Shown here: positions 24,773 to 37,678 of the stretch, in pieces
Layout of the letters: each line of letters starts with the position of its first letter
Position numbering within the stretch: position 1 is the first letter of the stretch
Assembly (NCBI RefSeq): GCF_963583255.1
Contig: NC_084819.1
Location: forward strand, 5,416,501 to 5,480,500
DNA length: 64,000 bases
Direction: 5' to 3'
DNA from: Pyrus communis
Taxonomy: Eukaryota; Streptophyta; Magnoliopsida; Rosales; Rosaceae
The notes under the pieces: generated by a model
Databases searched by the model: none
The model's input: only the letters and a program-made list of their open reading frames with translations
What the model was told of the DNA's origin: nothing
Translations under genes and position numbers: made by a program

Positions 24773-24990
24773 TTAGTGTAAAATATTTAATTGTACTTTG
24801 ATGAAAATTTTGAAGTGTTGATAATAATTCTCTAAATTTAAATATACCTATTAATTATTTACAAGTGATTCGTGAGGAAGAAAATAATAATTAAAACATG
24901 GCGGTTGAAACGTTTCTAACGTTTGTCAAGTAAAAGCCCTACCCTCAGTCTCTCACCGTCACTGACTCGCTCGCCGAACTCACCACCGCC

Positions 24991-25023
24991 ATGTTTCTCA
25001 ACTCCTCCTCCTCCTCTTCCTAA
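24991..25023 (+). promoter_or_regulatory. Upstream ORF overlapping the PRMT7 start
   Basis: A 10-codon uORF (MFLNSSSSSS, stop TAA at 25021-25023). The last A of its stop is the first base of the PRMT7 ATG (TAATG). The uORF start has a G at -3, while the main ATG has C at -3, so the uORF start is in the better context. The arrangement suggests reinitiation or leaky scanning, possibly to an in-frame ATG at 25095. This is inference from sequence. Confidence 0.6.
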
Positions 25024-28000
25024 TGCTCTCTCGTATCGCCAAAACCTTATTTCCTAAACTACCCCTTCACTCTACACCCCGGCTTGCCCGACCCATGAGC
25101 TCCCAGCCGACTCAGCGCGCCTTCCAGCTCCGTGTCAACCCGCTCACCGGAAACTCCGAGTGGATCGTCATTGAGGAAGACGAACCAGAGGAACAAACTT
25201 TCAACAATCCCCAAAATGCCCTTCTCGCCACAACGTCGTATCTGGACATGCTCAACGACTCCACTCGAAACAGAGCATTCCGTGCAGCCATTGACAAGAC
25301 CATCACCGCTCCCTGCCATGTTCTCGATATCGGGTTAACCTCATAATTACCAATTAAATATGATTTAATCAATTACGTTTACATTTTGATTGATATAATT
25401 AATCAAATTTTGAATTTTGTGCATTTTGATTGATTTGGTTGTTCAAATTTTGAATTTTTGCGAAGTGCCGGAACTGGGTTGCTGTCGATGATGGCAGCGC
25501 GGGCAATGGGCCCAACGACATGCCGTATGGTTACTGCCTGCGAGTCTTACCTTCCCATGGTGAAGCTAATGAGGAAAGTGGTGCGCTTAAACGACATGGA
25601 AAACCAAATAAAGGTCATCAACAAACGCTCCGATGAGCTCGAAGTCGGAGTTGACGTCGCTTCTCGTGCTGACGTACTGGTAAGTTTGCAAAAGGAACAA
25701 AACTTTGTGATTGTGCGAAAAATGGTGTGGTTTGATTTCCAGAACAGAGTGTATGCACCATTGTGACTGTTTTTAATGGGTAGGTTAGTGAGATTCTGGA
25801 TTCTGAGTTGTTGGGAGAAGGGCTCATTCCAAGTTTACAGCATGCTCATGACATGTTGTTGGTGGAGAATCCCAAAACCGTGCCGTATAAGGCGACCACC
25901 TACGGCCAGGTATGTGAAGATACAAAGATTTTACAATGGGATGGGATGGGATACCATATGTTTCTTATGTACCAAATGTTTTGAATAACCCATTTTTGGA
26001 AACCTCCCTCAGCTTGTTGAGAGTACACTTTTATGGAAGCTTCATGATTTACATGGCAATGAGGAGAAAGCATCTGATGGGATTCATCTAGTTCCAACTG
26101 GGTTGGGTGATATTCTAGGTGTTAAGCCGCAACAGTATGCCTTTCACTGCAATGCGATAGAGAATGAAGTGAAACTGGTAATGACATTGTATTACTCTTG
26201 GACAGACTTATAGGGAAAAAACACTTATGGTTTAATTCCTACTAAATTTTGGATTCATCCAGCTGTCCGAACCCTTCAAAATTTTTGAATTTGATTTTTG
26301 GAAACGGCCCGACAGTTGTGGGGAGACTGAGCTATTTGTGAAGGCAACTAAAGATGGTCGAGTTCATGCTGTAATTTCATGGTAATTGGACTGAGTAGTT
26401 TGTTAATGTATTTTTGTTCCTCTTGAAGAGGCGGTCATGAAAATTTTGGTATCTGTTTGCGTGCGTTATTTCAGGTGGATACTTCAGCTTGATCGTGAAG
26501 GGACAATCTTTTATTCCACTGCCCCTAGGTGGATAAGTTTGCCAGCCAACATAAGTAAGTTATACATAATTCCTTTGTAAGCAAGAACCAATACCATATT
26601 AGTGTCTTTAGTGTTCTTTAAAGTAAGTTATGCAGTTTTTTGGTATGTTCACCCTACAAGTCTTATCATATGTTATGATAGCATAGTATGATTGTTAGTG
26701 ATGAATTATCCACCAACCCACATAGGACAAACTTACTCTTCTATTCAGAATTTGACTGCAAATGAAATGATAGCTATTTGTTTTCTTTCATAGTCATGCA
26801 ATAAAGAAAGTTGTTTTGTTTTTTTGCCAGGTCATGGGGATTGGTGTGACCATTGGAAACAGTGTGTTTGGTTTGTTCCTGGTGAAGGTATGTCCATAAC
26901 TAAGGATGAAGAGGTTTGCTTACATGCTGCTCATACAGAAACTAGCATCTCTTATAATCTCAAGAACCAATCTCCAAGAAATGAGACTCTACAGTATGGC
27001 CTCAAGAATGGGGAATTCAAACTCACACTACCCCCAGAAAGAATTGCAATTTACGGAGACAGTGAATGGAGGCATTCCATGTTTAGTGCCATAACTAAAC
27101 CTGTAAGATTTAAACACTATCTCTTTATATCTCTCTGTCTGTCTGCCACCGTGTACCTCCGACCCCAGAAGAAAGAAGATAAGTAATAATAATAATAAAT
27201 AGGAAAAATCTTTCACATTCTTGACATGGATGGTATTCTTCACAGTTACAGGGAAGAGTTGATCCGTTATGCATTGTTGCAGATGACAGCATCTTCTTAA
27301 CACTCCTCGTTGCACATATTTCTAAAACATCACATGTGATGTCTTTCTTTCCGGGGTTGCAAGGCAAGGGTATTGGATATTTGCAAGCTGTTGCTAGTTC
27401 AAATGGTTTTTCAATGGATCGTGTAGAATTTATTAATAAGAGGAAAACAAAGTTGACCATGCATGACACACACCAAAAAAAGGTACTTTCTTCCCAGTGA
27501 GTTTGTATACTAGTATGACAGGGTACAGTGATGATATGTTGATCGAATGAAAAACAAACAATAATAATAATTCTTTTTCATCCTCATCCTTCTAGGGGTA
27601 CTATGACATTTGTTTTTTTTTTTTTCTGTTGACAATTTAGAAACTGAATTGGCAGTTTGGGGCTTTTGTCCTATTTGTAGGTTGATCTATTGATTGGAGA
27701 ACCTTTCTACCATGGAACGGATGGCATGCTTCCATGGCAAAACCTACGGTTTTGGTATACTATTATTTTCTGTTCCTGCAGTAATTCAAATTATGCGCTT
27801 TATGAGATTTTTATGCTTTTTACGGAAATACTATATGTAGACTCAAGTAGGAGTTGGTTTTAGACTCTTCTGTCTATGATAGCAATAACCATGTATATGC
27901 ATCCATACTATATTCATTAGATAATTGTCTACAGAACCATTGTCTTTTTTATCATTGGCTATTTTCGGTGGCCATGGTTATGCTACATTGATTGATTTTA

Positions 28001-29535
28001 GATATATAAAAGTTGGTAAACCAATATATATAATTCTTGTTATGATTGGGTTTGAAGGAATGAACGGACAATGCTTGACTCTGTCCTATCTGAAGATGCA
28101 TTGGTACTGCCATGTAAAGCGATATTAAAGGCTTGTGCCTTGTCTATCCCTGTAAGTTTTATTCTTACCCACCCGCTCACCCCTTTCCCAATTGAAAAGG
28201 CCTATATCTTATTTGTTTTGACCATGTATGTGGCTGTTCACTATGATTATAAGTTATGGTATGCCACCTTTTGGACAGGATCTTTGGAATAGTCGTCGCT
28301 GCTTAAGTAAGATTGAAGGTTTTGACCATTCAGTTGTAAATTCCACCTTAGGAGCATGTGGTGAATTACCTGCAGGGCAAGAGTCTCCTTGTCTGCCTTG
28401 TTTCATCTGGCAGTGTGGAAATGTTAGGGTAATCAATCAGAATAGTATATTTTCTGTGGAGGAGTTTTATTTTGTGAAAGTAAGATTTAAGTTCCTTTTT
28501 TGACTTGTGTTTTTTTGACTTATGTTGTGGTAACTGTTTAAAAAATATTTCAGAAGCTCAGTGGAGAATTTACGCTCATGGAGTTTGATTGTTCAAAACA
28601 TATAACGCCATCTTATGGAGAAACCCAGGTACCATAATAGAAATCTTATCTGTGGTCATCCATGTTGAAATTTTTTTACAGTTAGTTTATTGCAAAGTAC
28701 ATTAGTGGTGGTATATTTCTTAATTAGATAAATGAACATATGCTCTCCGTTTATCACAAACCATGTATGACATTAGCGGCCTCACTAACGTTGATTCTAG
28801 GACCTTGGTAGATCAAGAAACAATAGGCTTGCACTATACTTTGTTAATGTGTTCTTTACGTCGCATCTAATAGGTAAAGATTTTTATAGAAACTATAATG
28901 TAAACTACGATTTCCCCCTAAGTTTTGGTAACAAAAACTGCAGTACCATCCTCCCTCCTTTCCTGTGAAGTGACGTTCAGATTTTGAATGAATAAATGCA
29001 ATATTACATGACTTTATTTTTATTATCCATCACTATAATAATCACTTCATGTAACGAAAAATTGGGTCAGAGAATTAATACATATAAGGCACGCTATGGT
29101 CTTGCTTAATTGGTGGTTGGAATGCATTCTTGCCAGGTTGAATTTACGGAGCCTGGGATATGCCATGGATTTGCACTCTGGATTGATTGGGTGATGGATT
29201 CGGAGAACTCCCTTGTGTTCTCTACAGGGCCAGGTATGGTTGGGTTCCTTGTCGAAGCGGTTCAATGGGAAATTTGCTACTTATAATTGCTTTCTTGCGC
29301 ATTGTTGAACGACCTTAGCTTATTTGTGACTTCAGCCTTTGTTACTGTTTGCTCATACGTTGTGTTAAATGTGGATTCAGAAAAGAGATATTGGAAGCAA
29401 GGAGTAAAGCTTCTGGCCAAGCCTGTAGCAGTTAGAAATAATGAATCGAGTATGGGAGAAAGTCGGTCTGCAATAATTCAAGCGTCGTTTGATCCATCAA
29501 ACGGTGACCTCAACATCAGACATGATTTCTTATAG
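25023..29535 (+). CDS. PRMT7: Protein arginine N-methyltransferase 7
   Basis: Fourteen exons rebuilt by hand: 25023-25333, 25466-25679, 25784-25909, 26013-26177, 26263-26381, 26475-26554, 26831-27102, 27246-27482, 27681-27754, 28058-28151, 28279-28428, 28554-28628, 29137-29233, 29381-29535. They total 2169 nt, 722 aa, all in frame with GT-AG introns; plant PRMT7 has about the same length. The N-terminal core has the SAM-binding motif VLDIGAGTGLLS (about residues 99-110), ACES (post-I) and the double-E loop SEILDSELLGE (E178, E187). A second PRMT-like core follows from about residue 430 (CIVADDS... LLIGEPFYHG... HGFALWIDWVMD), normally inactive in this family. It methylates arginines using S-adenosylmethionine. 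The first 24 residues are basic and Ser/Leu-rich, like a weak organelle-targeting extension; M25 (25095) is an alternative start. The gene appears intact. Confidence 0.95.
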
Positions 29536-31097
29536 GCGGTCATGTGGTACCTCCCTCAACATCATTTGAACCATCAACGGGATAACTGTTCTCTCCCTCT
29601 CAGTCTCTCGTACTGTGTTCTCATGTGCTCTCAATGTTGCCAACGTGTTTAGGATTTTGTTAGAGTTCATGCTCTATGACTGAGGGTGAATCCTAATTTT
29701 TGTAAGGGTTTGCATCCTAGTTCAGTGGTACATTTTTATTTTTTATTTCTTTTTATAATTTCGCTGGCTGTTACTAAGATCGACGAAATTTCGCTGCATC
29801 CCCTTTCCCTTCCCCACTTTCACCTTATATACTTACCTTCTTAGTTTTGGCTCTTGGTTCTCCTTTGCTTTGTTTTAATACAATTGCTCAAAACAAAAAA
29901 ATAAAAATAAAAATAAATTGAAGGGTGTTTTCTAAATATAAAATCAGAAGATCCTAAATCTGATTAGTATAGCAGAGGTTTCTTAACAAAAAGGGAAATA
30001 TGAGGGGATAGAACACTGAAGTTTGAAGATCCTTATGAATATAGTGTAAAATCATGTACAAGTGTTTTACCCACTTGGATTTAATTTTCACCACTGTTAG
30101 GTCTTCTATCTTCAATTTTAACCAGTCATTTTTGTATCACTCAATGCTACGTACGTACTAAGGCTGAGCATTCTATAAAAAAAACCAATTGAACTGCTCG
30201 AACTGCACCAACGGTTTGGTTTGGGTTTTTTATTTTATTTTTATTGTTTTGTTTTGTTTTTTTTCTTCTTCTAATTTTGGGTGATTAAACTGAACTGCAC
30301 CAATCATAATCGGTTTGGCAATTGGTTTTCAAAATTCTTAGGGTGTGGTCAACCGAACCGACCTGCATATATTTAATTTTATAATTTTAAATCATAACTA
30401 ATATGTGTAGTAATATAAATGGTTAGTTATTTATGAGTTACCGTGTTTCCACCACATAAAACAAAACCTGATTAGTTTAAAAGTCCCTTTGGAGAATAAC
30501 AGGGGCATCATTTGGGGAGCGCAACAGCTGTTGCTTTGGTGCTCTCCTTGGGCTGCTTCATTTGTGCTTTCTTTTGAGCAATCACTTATATTGGTGTTAG
30601 GTTTGGTAGCTTTTGGAAGAGAAATTTATTATGTATTTTTGTCTTCACACAAATTGAGCACCAATCCAAACCAACCCGCCACATTTAGTTAACTGACTTG
30701 ATCGGTTTGATAGATCCAGCTTGGTTGGTTTCGGTTTACAATTTTGGCCAAATTGACCTAGTCGGCTTGGTTTTGATAAAGGCATAAATTTTCTTCTCCC
30801 TTGCAACTTTCATCTCCCTTCTCGCTTGTATTTCCAGATAGATCCTAAAAGTCGCAAATATAACAGAATTTAAATAAATGAAACAGGATCCACTGATGCT
30901 TAATTTGCTCATATTGTGCTTATTATGTTTGGGGGTTCAATGTCCTATTTTTCATTGAAAAACGACGGGAAAAAAATTTAGCCAAGAAGCCTTCTTGTAG
31001 AGAAACGCCACTAGACTAAGAGTTAGTTAGTTTATTTATTTATACGAAATGAGTTGTTCGACGGTTCCTCGAGTGTTGTTTTCATGTTCTCTTGTTT
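29536..31097. other. 3' flank of PRMT7 and spacer
   Basis: AATAAA-type signals cluster at about 29903-29925 and may end the PRMT7 transcript. 30160-30790 carries repeated GAACTGCACC/GGTTTGG-type words and looks like a decayed transposon, but I could not define its ends. No gene recognised. Confidence 0.45.
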
Positions 31098-34000
31098 CAC
31101 TAGTACAAAAACATGTTTGCGCAACGCAGCAAATTTCGTTGCTAAACAGAAAACATCGTGCAAACGGTCTTTGCGTGATGCCAGTTTTCGTCGATCAAAG
31201 TGTCATTGCGCAAGGACCGTTTGCGCGACTTTTTCTGCGTCGCGCAAGATTTTTGGCGCTAAACCAAGATGCTTTACCACTTTTTTCCCAACTTTGAGCG
31301 ACCCAAGTGCACCTACGTCACGCAAAACATCTTTGTGCAACGTAGGTGCACCTGCGTCTCGCAAAGTTTTTTTTTTTTTTTTTTCCTTTTGCTTTTCATT
31401 TGGGTTCTTGCATTGCCTTTTTCTTTTGTGGTATCCACTTGTGTAAATGTTTTAAATTGATAATCGAATTAGTTCATTGTATTCATATAGGATCAAGGAG
31501 TGTAGCTGTAAAAAAATCATCAAAATTGGAGCTAAAACTACCATTAAATCGTGATTTTTCGTTTATAACTGTCGAAAAGTTTTGTCCTGTTACTTGAACT
31601 CTGAATGTTTGTTTGTTGCGATTTTTGGCGTATGCGATCTCGAATTATGTGTAAACAAGTTTGACGGTTGGATCGTCTAAACTAGGTGGAGCTTGGAAAG
31701 TTCTTCAGGAAGTGCGAGGAGACCAAGCAGTTTCTCAGGGACTGTGCCGTTCGGTAAATCCCAATCTCTCTCATTCTCTCTATTGATTTCTCATTTCCCT
31801 AAAACCCAATGGCAAATTGGGAATATTTTATCTAGGGTTTCTATGAATTATTGGAAATTGCCTGATGCTGTCACTTTGATTTTGTCATATCGTTTTGAAA
31901 TTGGCCTGTGATGTTTTGATATTGTATCGTTATTGAAATTGGCCTGTGATGTTTTGATGTTTTGAGAGCTTTGCTTTTCGGGCTTGTTGATGCCAACTTT
32001 ACACTCTGAGCCTTTTTATTTATTTTTTATATTTTTTTATACATAATTTCTGAATTTTTTGTGTTGATTTGGGGTTTTAAATGATTGGGTGATTGGAAAG
32101 GAAACAGATTAGAGTATCTGATTCCCTTGTTTCGATAGTGTAATTAGTGTTGTACGTTGCCGATAAGAAGATGGGAACTGAGATTTTGGCATTTGCCTTT
32201 TACTTGCAAAAGGTTTATGCATTCAGATGTTCCCACATCCAAATTAAAAATTCAAGTTAATTGCATTTGTGTAATTTAATTGGGGCTTGGAAAGGTAGCA
32301 AATTAAAGTCTCTAATGTTCTAAATGCAGTGGGGCTTTCAGTGTTGTAGGAAATGTTACGGACAATACAATATTTCTGTGAATTGTTAATTTGGGGATTT
32401 TTATGCTATTTGTTCCTTGATAAATTGTTTGAGATTAATTTGAATGATGCCCCGAAAACATCAACAAGTATGCATGTAGAATTGGTTTAGCAGCTAGTAA
32501 AACGTTTTATGCTTGTGTGAAAAAAATTACATTGACATTAGAGCTGAACACTATAATTGATTGGTATGGGGCTGAATGTAGTAAAACATTTATAATCTCC
32601 GTATCTCCGAATGTCTTTCACAGTCTTTGGGAAGTAATTGGAGATATCTAGTGCTGCACTGCATAAAAAAGAACCTTTTTCGTTTTCTTCCCTTGTTTGA
32701 GTATCGGCGGTTTATATGTTGCGATAAATAGCTTTGGGTGGTTGGAAGAAGAAGAAGATGAAGAAGAAGAATAAGGGTTTGTGTAAATTTGTGAATTTTA
32801 AGCAATGTATCAATGCAATTCAAATTAGGGGTTCAAATTGTTTGTAGGATTTGGGAGGGTTTTGCTGGAGGGAGGGGGGGGAGAGGGAGAATGAAGGAGG
32901 AGAAGAAGAAGAATTAGGGATTTAGTTGGAAGTTTTGCTGTTGTAACTGGAAAGGGCTTTCCAGAATTTCAGTTTTATGATGAAACTATTTATTCCAATC
33001 GTCGTTCTATCTTCGACTAATCCATCCTCGTGCCTTATATCCAATGCTAGGTTTTGTGATTGTTCAGGTTATGAATTTTGTACTTATGCATAATATTTTT
33101 TTGGTATTGGTAAATCATCTTTCGACTATTTTGCTCGTCGTGAGGTGTGTTCCAACTATTGAGGTGTCATTCTAATAGGGGATTGGATGCTTTAGTTTGC
33201 ACCATTTTTTTTCCTCATCACACTACTCCTAAAATGCTTTTGTTTGCACCATTTTTTTCTCAGCCACCACCCCTTCGTCATGTTCGTCTCTCTCCTTGAA
33301 AGTAAGTCTAATTACAAATATGAAATTGTGAAATTAAGGATTTTGATTGTGAATTGAGATGAATTTTAGAATTTAGTGTTTTAATTTTGGATAAATTATT
33401 ACGGCATGGGATGGATTTCAGGGTTTAAAAATTTGTAAATGGTTGAAATGGGGATTGAATCAGGGTTTTTATTTGGGATAAATTATTAGGAAATGGATTG
33501 AATTTCAGGGTTTAAGAATTTCATTGTTGTTTCTTGTTTGCAGTTTGAAGCAATTTCGGTATAGATTTTCAATTCCCAGCCAGCCAGCACGTATTGACCC
33601 AGGTTAGCATATTGCTCGAGGACTTGGTTCTATTCCTTCACTATTTTCTTCTTTGAATGTCCTCAATTTTTTTTTTCTAAATATAATATTATGTGTGCCA
33701 TTTTCTTGTTAGAATTTACAGTATTTAACTCAAATGCTTGGAGGAAATGTATAGAAAATGTTTAGCTGCTGGATACACATAGGCATACCCTAAATTCCAT
33801 TTTGTTTTATCAGTTGAGCATTTCCTTGTCCACATTTACAGTCAGATGAACATTTCACTTGATTAAACATGGTGTGTTCATTGGTAATGAAAATAAACTA
33901 GATGTTTGTTCTCACTTTGATACCGGGCTGTAATTTTCGAGACAAGTCCATAGCCGCCGTGATTTAGTTAGGTTATATACTTTCTCGCTTATTACTTTTA

Positions 34001-35080
34001 TACCTATGCATTCTATTCCTTAATCTTGTGAGGATGACTACACAAGCATTTGAAGTGTGACACCTTTAAATCATGACTTAATTATAAAGCAGAAGCTGTG
34101 GAAATTGAAAATTATTGGTTTATTACATTCTGGTATGTGTTTTCTTCTTGAAAGTTTGAAACACTTGGGAAATGTTAAGATATAGATATAGAACTCCATT
34201 AATGTTGTATGATCTATGTGGAGGCTACTTCTTGTTGTTGCAGCTGCTTCACCTTTGTGATGTATTCAACCATTGCTTCTTCTTTGTTCTATGGTGGAAA
34301 AGCGCATTACTGTTCTCCAAGAAGCAACATCACAGCTCCCCCTGGAAACCCCGATTGAGGATGTCATTGTACCCGAGGATGCAGGTCTTCAGATCGTGAT
34401 TGAGGTCCTGGATCAGAAGTTTGGTCGTTGTCATGGCAAGGTTGTTCGGTGTATGGGGAAGGCGGCCCAGGGCGAGCAGATGAGGGCCTAGGATGAGCAG
34501 ATAAGGACCCAGAATGAGAAGATGAGTATGATTGTACGGGTCTTAAAGATGTCCGGCCTCCAAATCTCGATGCCAGCACCTGATCTTGCTTCACCTTCGA
34601 CTTCCCAGCCACTTTGCCCAGCCGATACCCAGTAGCATGATGTATTAAACTTAGAAGACTTGTAGTTTTTTCTTTTTTGTTCAGACATATTGTATGTACA
34701 TTTTCATATATTTTTTAATTAAATACTTTTTCTTGGTTTATTAATTATTGTTTAGAATTTAATTACAATATTTATTAAAAATTAAATAATAAAAAATTTG
34801 CCAAAAAAAAAAAAAAACGGGTTTGCGCAACGAAGAAGTGACCTTCGTCGCGCAAAGTGGTTTTGCATGACACAGGGACCTACATTGCGCAAAGTAGTTT
34901 TGCGCGACGCAGGAACCTAAGTTGCGCAAAACCACTTCTGCGCGACGTAGGTCACTTCTTCTTTGCGCAAACCCTATTGTCACTGCCTTGGCGCGACGGT
35001 TTGCGCGCGACGAAGGCTCGTTGTGCTAATTTTTGCGCGACGATGGACCTGTGTCGTGCAAAGTGTTTTTTGTACTAGTG
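31098..35080. mobile_element. CACTA (En/Spm) element, deletion derivative, 3983 bp
   Basis: Ends are CACTAGTACAAAAA and, at the right, its inverse TTTTTTGTACTAGTG. It is flanked by 3-bp TTT duplications (31095-31097, 35081-35083), as expected for CACTA elements. About 280 bp at each end are dense in direct and inverted copies of TTTGCGCGACG/TTGCGCAACG words, the usual transposase-binding subterminal repeats. The interior is mostly AT-rich non-coding DNA with one transposase remnant (34291-34635) and a GAA-rich tract near 32750. It is therefore non-autonomous. Confidence 0.88.
34291..34635 (+). pseudogene. C-terminal remnant of a plant Ptta/En/Spm-type transposase protein
   Basis: Reads through TPIEDVIVPEDAGLQIVIEVL then MGKAAQGEQMRA, a TAG stop at 34489-34491, and continues in frame with DEQIRTQNEKMSMIV and MSGLQISMPAPDL before a stop at 34633-34635. 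The order (LDQ-FGR, MGKA, EQMRA, MSGLQI) fits the C-terminal part of plant transposase-24-type proteins carried by CACTA elements. The joint at KAAQ/GEQMRA looks like an internal deletion. Confidence 0.5.
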
Positions 35081-35413
35081 TTTGTCATTTTTTTCTTTCT
35101 TCCTACGGTATTTGCAGCTCATCAAAATCATGAATCGTAACCTGGTTCAATAGTTTCGTATTAGCCTAAAACAAAGCAAAGCAAACACAAGTGTAGCAGT
35201 AATACCTCGTATCGCCCGGCACCAGAAGTGTTTAGGTTCTCCAGGGTAGGTATTACAAAATCCCAGAATGCCAGACTTATTTACTCCTTTACAAAGCTGC
35301 CAAATTAAATTGATCAACCATTAGTGTTCGAAAAACTACTGCAGTTTTAAGGAACAATAGTATCTAGAGTCGAGATTTCTTTTGGTTACAATAAACCCTG
35401 CAAACATGGCATG

Positions 35414-35478
35414 CTAAGAAGGCGCACTTTGGCTGCTCAAGGATGAGTTTCCGTTGTTTTCGTGAGCTAGAACGTAAC
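35414..35478 (-). other. Exon-like fragment and left copy of a flanking repeat
   Basis: 35423-35478 (56 bp) recurs at 39457-39518 on the other side of the LTR element. On the minus strand both copies are open and read VLAHENNGNSSL; this copy ends at a TAG (35414-35416). It may be a terminal coding exon of a host gene. I do not recognise the protein. Confidence 0.35.
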
Positions 35479-35724
35479 TGTTAGGATTCTAGTTATTGGG
35501 TTTATATCTTTATGGCATTTTGTCTTATCCTAGTAGTAGTTGGTTTCATCCAATGGTAGTGAGGGTGAAGATGTGTTCCAATCGGGGCACCCTTCCTCTA
35601 GGGTTGTATATAAGCATCATTACACCGTTTGAGAAAGGCATGAATGAAAAGAATTGTTATTTTATTTCTTCATTTCCTTGCATTTTCCTTTTCTTTCTCC
35701 ATTCCTACGGAATGGGTCTTATCA
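35479..35724 (+). repeat. Left LTR of the 35.5-39.4 kb element
   Basis: Starts TGTTAGGATTC. TATATAAG at 35607-35614. The exact 3' end (about 35722-35726) is uncertain because the LTR ends are not identical. Confidence 0.8.
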
Positions 35725-36450
35725 TCTGGTATCCAGAGCTCAGGTGTGCTTCCATGGGCAAGCGCACGGCATCGGTGCCCGTGACCGACATTTTGAAGGC
35801 AGCACTCGACCGGCAGTTTTGGCAGTAGTACATCATCACTCAAATCTAGAACTTGTGTGCCAAGGTCACACTGATGAACCTACGGCAAGATCCTTTGCAC
35901 CATCACCTCGCAGATCTGGCCATCCATCGTGCTTAGCAGGAGCAACTCCAACAGACTTGTCTTAAGGAGCTCCGTTTTCTAAAAACCCAACCCACCAACC
36001 TACGACCCCCATTTCACTCACGCCTACTCGGCCGCTCCCAATTCGCCCATGATCATTCCAGTTCTAGACTTACAAGGGCCGACGACGTCCATACCCGTCA
36101 TCTTGGAATTCATAATGGCATCGCTCGAGCCAGTTCTTCATTGTGTGAGTCTGGGCAAGCAAGCTCAGCCTACGGAAGGAGAAGATGGGATAAAGTCTTA
36201 ATTGGAGGGTTTGGATTCAACGCTTGGATTGAAACCTTTCTGTGCATTTGAATCGACGCCGTCAAACCCTTACCCGAGGTCGCTCATATACTCGCCGCCA
36301 CTGACCTCCATTCCATATTTGGAGTCAGTTACGAAGGCTCTTTGCTCTTTCTCTGCCGTTTCGATTTCCTCAATTTCACCAGAAATTGGGTCTTCGCTCG
36401 CAGTGTCCCTGAGCACTCATTAAACTGCACCACCAAATGTCACTGTGTCA

Positions 36451-37008
36451 ATGTTTGGCTCTCCTTCATCGCCCTTTGCCTATACTATTCTGCCTTCTCA
36501 TGGGCTGTTGTTGGTCCCGAATTCTACCAACTCCACTGATGCACTACCCCATCTGAGTGGTTGCAACGACTTAGACAAAGGTGTACAAAGTATGGGTTTC
36601 TTGGTCACACACTCAGACGCCAATTTGCAACTTATGCGCCTTCGTCAGCTCTCTTTCCTTGACACTACAGAAACTGGACCTGAGATATTTAATTCCTTGA
36701 ATGATTGTTTGGGAAATTGGAGGGTTTTATTTTGTTGGCTCCTATGTGATGTTTTTTTTAATGATTCCATTGGGTGGTTTTGTAAGTACCTTGTGGGCAC
36801 ATTTAAGAAAGGTATTTTGAATGCACCTGAACTGTTTGATGAAATGTCTACGAGATGGAGTGATGGAAATATAGGTACTTTATTTGATTTCATCTATCAC
36901 CCGGAAAACGATTTGGATACTTTGGCTATAGATCTATATGCTGATTTCTCTTTGCTGTTCACTAGGAACCTTTCGGCTTGTATGGGATCTAGGCAATGTT
37001 GTAACTAA
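36451..37008 (+). other. Unrecognised open frame inside the LTR element
   Basis: 185 codons from the first ATG. The composition is protein-like, with a hydrophobic/aromatic run WRVLFCWLLCDVFF. I cannot place it in any family. It lies where gag would normally be, but lacks a zinc knuckle. A further unrelated-looking frame follows at 37205-37678. Either gag remnants too diverged to see or acquired sequence. Confidence 0.3.
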
Positions 37009-37204
37009 CACCATAGAGTTGATGCGCTGTTTTATGTGCCAAGAGAACCATTTCGATGAGCATCCTCAGTTTTTGGTTTTGTAGCTATACCTCATAAATC
37101 TTGCAATGCATTCTACTTGTCTACAACCACATGTGCTTGCCACAGGAATATGAATTATTCAACATAAATCTAAGCTTTTGCACTTGACGGTCCAATCTCA
37201 GTAC

Positions 37205-37678
37205 ATGAGGTACTGTTCTTGTTCCAATCTTTCGACGGATTATGTTGTTTCTATGACCGAAATGCAAGGTTTCTTTCATGATTGGGAGTTGTGCATTTAT
37301 GAGCATGAACCATATCATATTTTTATTGTTGGAGTTTGTCCATTTGCGGCCACCCATGTCATTCCTTCACTTCATAGACTTGTTGGTCTTGTTCTTATCA
37401 TTGATCCCATGGATATACTGACTGTTTTTGGCAAGCATTTTAATGGTCTGGTTGATGTTATAGCTTCTCTGTTTATGTCTAATACTACACTTTCTCAGTT
37501 AGTTGAGAGTGACTACAAAACCCTTGACAGTTTAAACACAAATGGGTTACTGCCTTTACACGATTTAATTGAGCTGGCTTCTACTGCCTTTGGCCTCAAT
37601 GCTAGTGAGATGATTTCTATTGTATACTTGGAGGGCTTACTTGGTCTTGCTCAGGAGTTTGCTAGTGTGGAGCAATGA
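37205..37678 (+). other. Second unrecognised open frame inside the LTR element
   Basis: 157 codons from the first ATG (MRYCSCSNL...) to TGA. Contains runs such as HIFIVGVCPFAATH and LVGLVLIIDPMDIL. No known motif seen. Further short frames follow to about 39130, separated by stops and frameshifts. Confidence 0.3.

Noticed and set aside
25059..25372. Minus-strand ORFs over PRMT7 exon 1
   Set aside because: Antisense shadows of a confirmed exon.
31269..31600. Phenylalanine-rich ORFs in the CACTA left end
   Set aside because: Products of a poly-T run and subterminal repeats.
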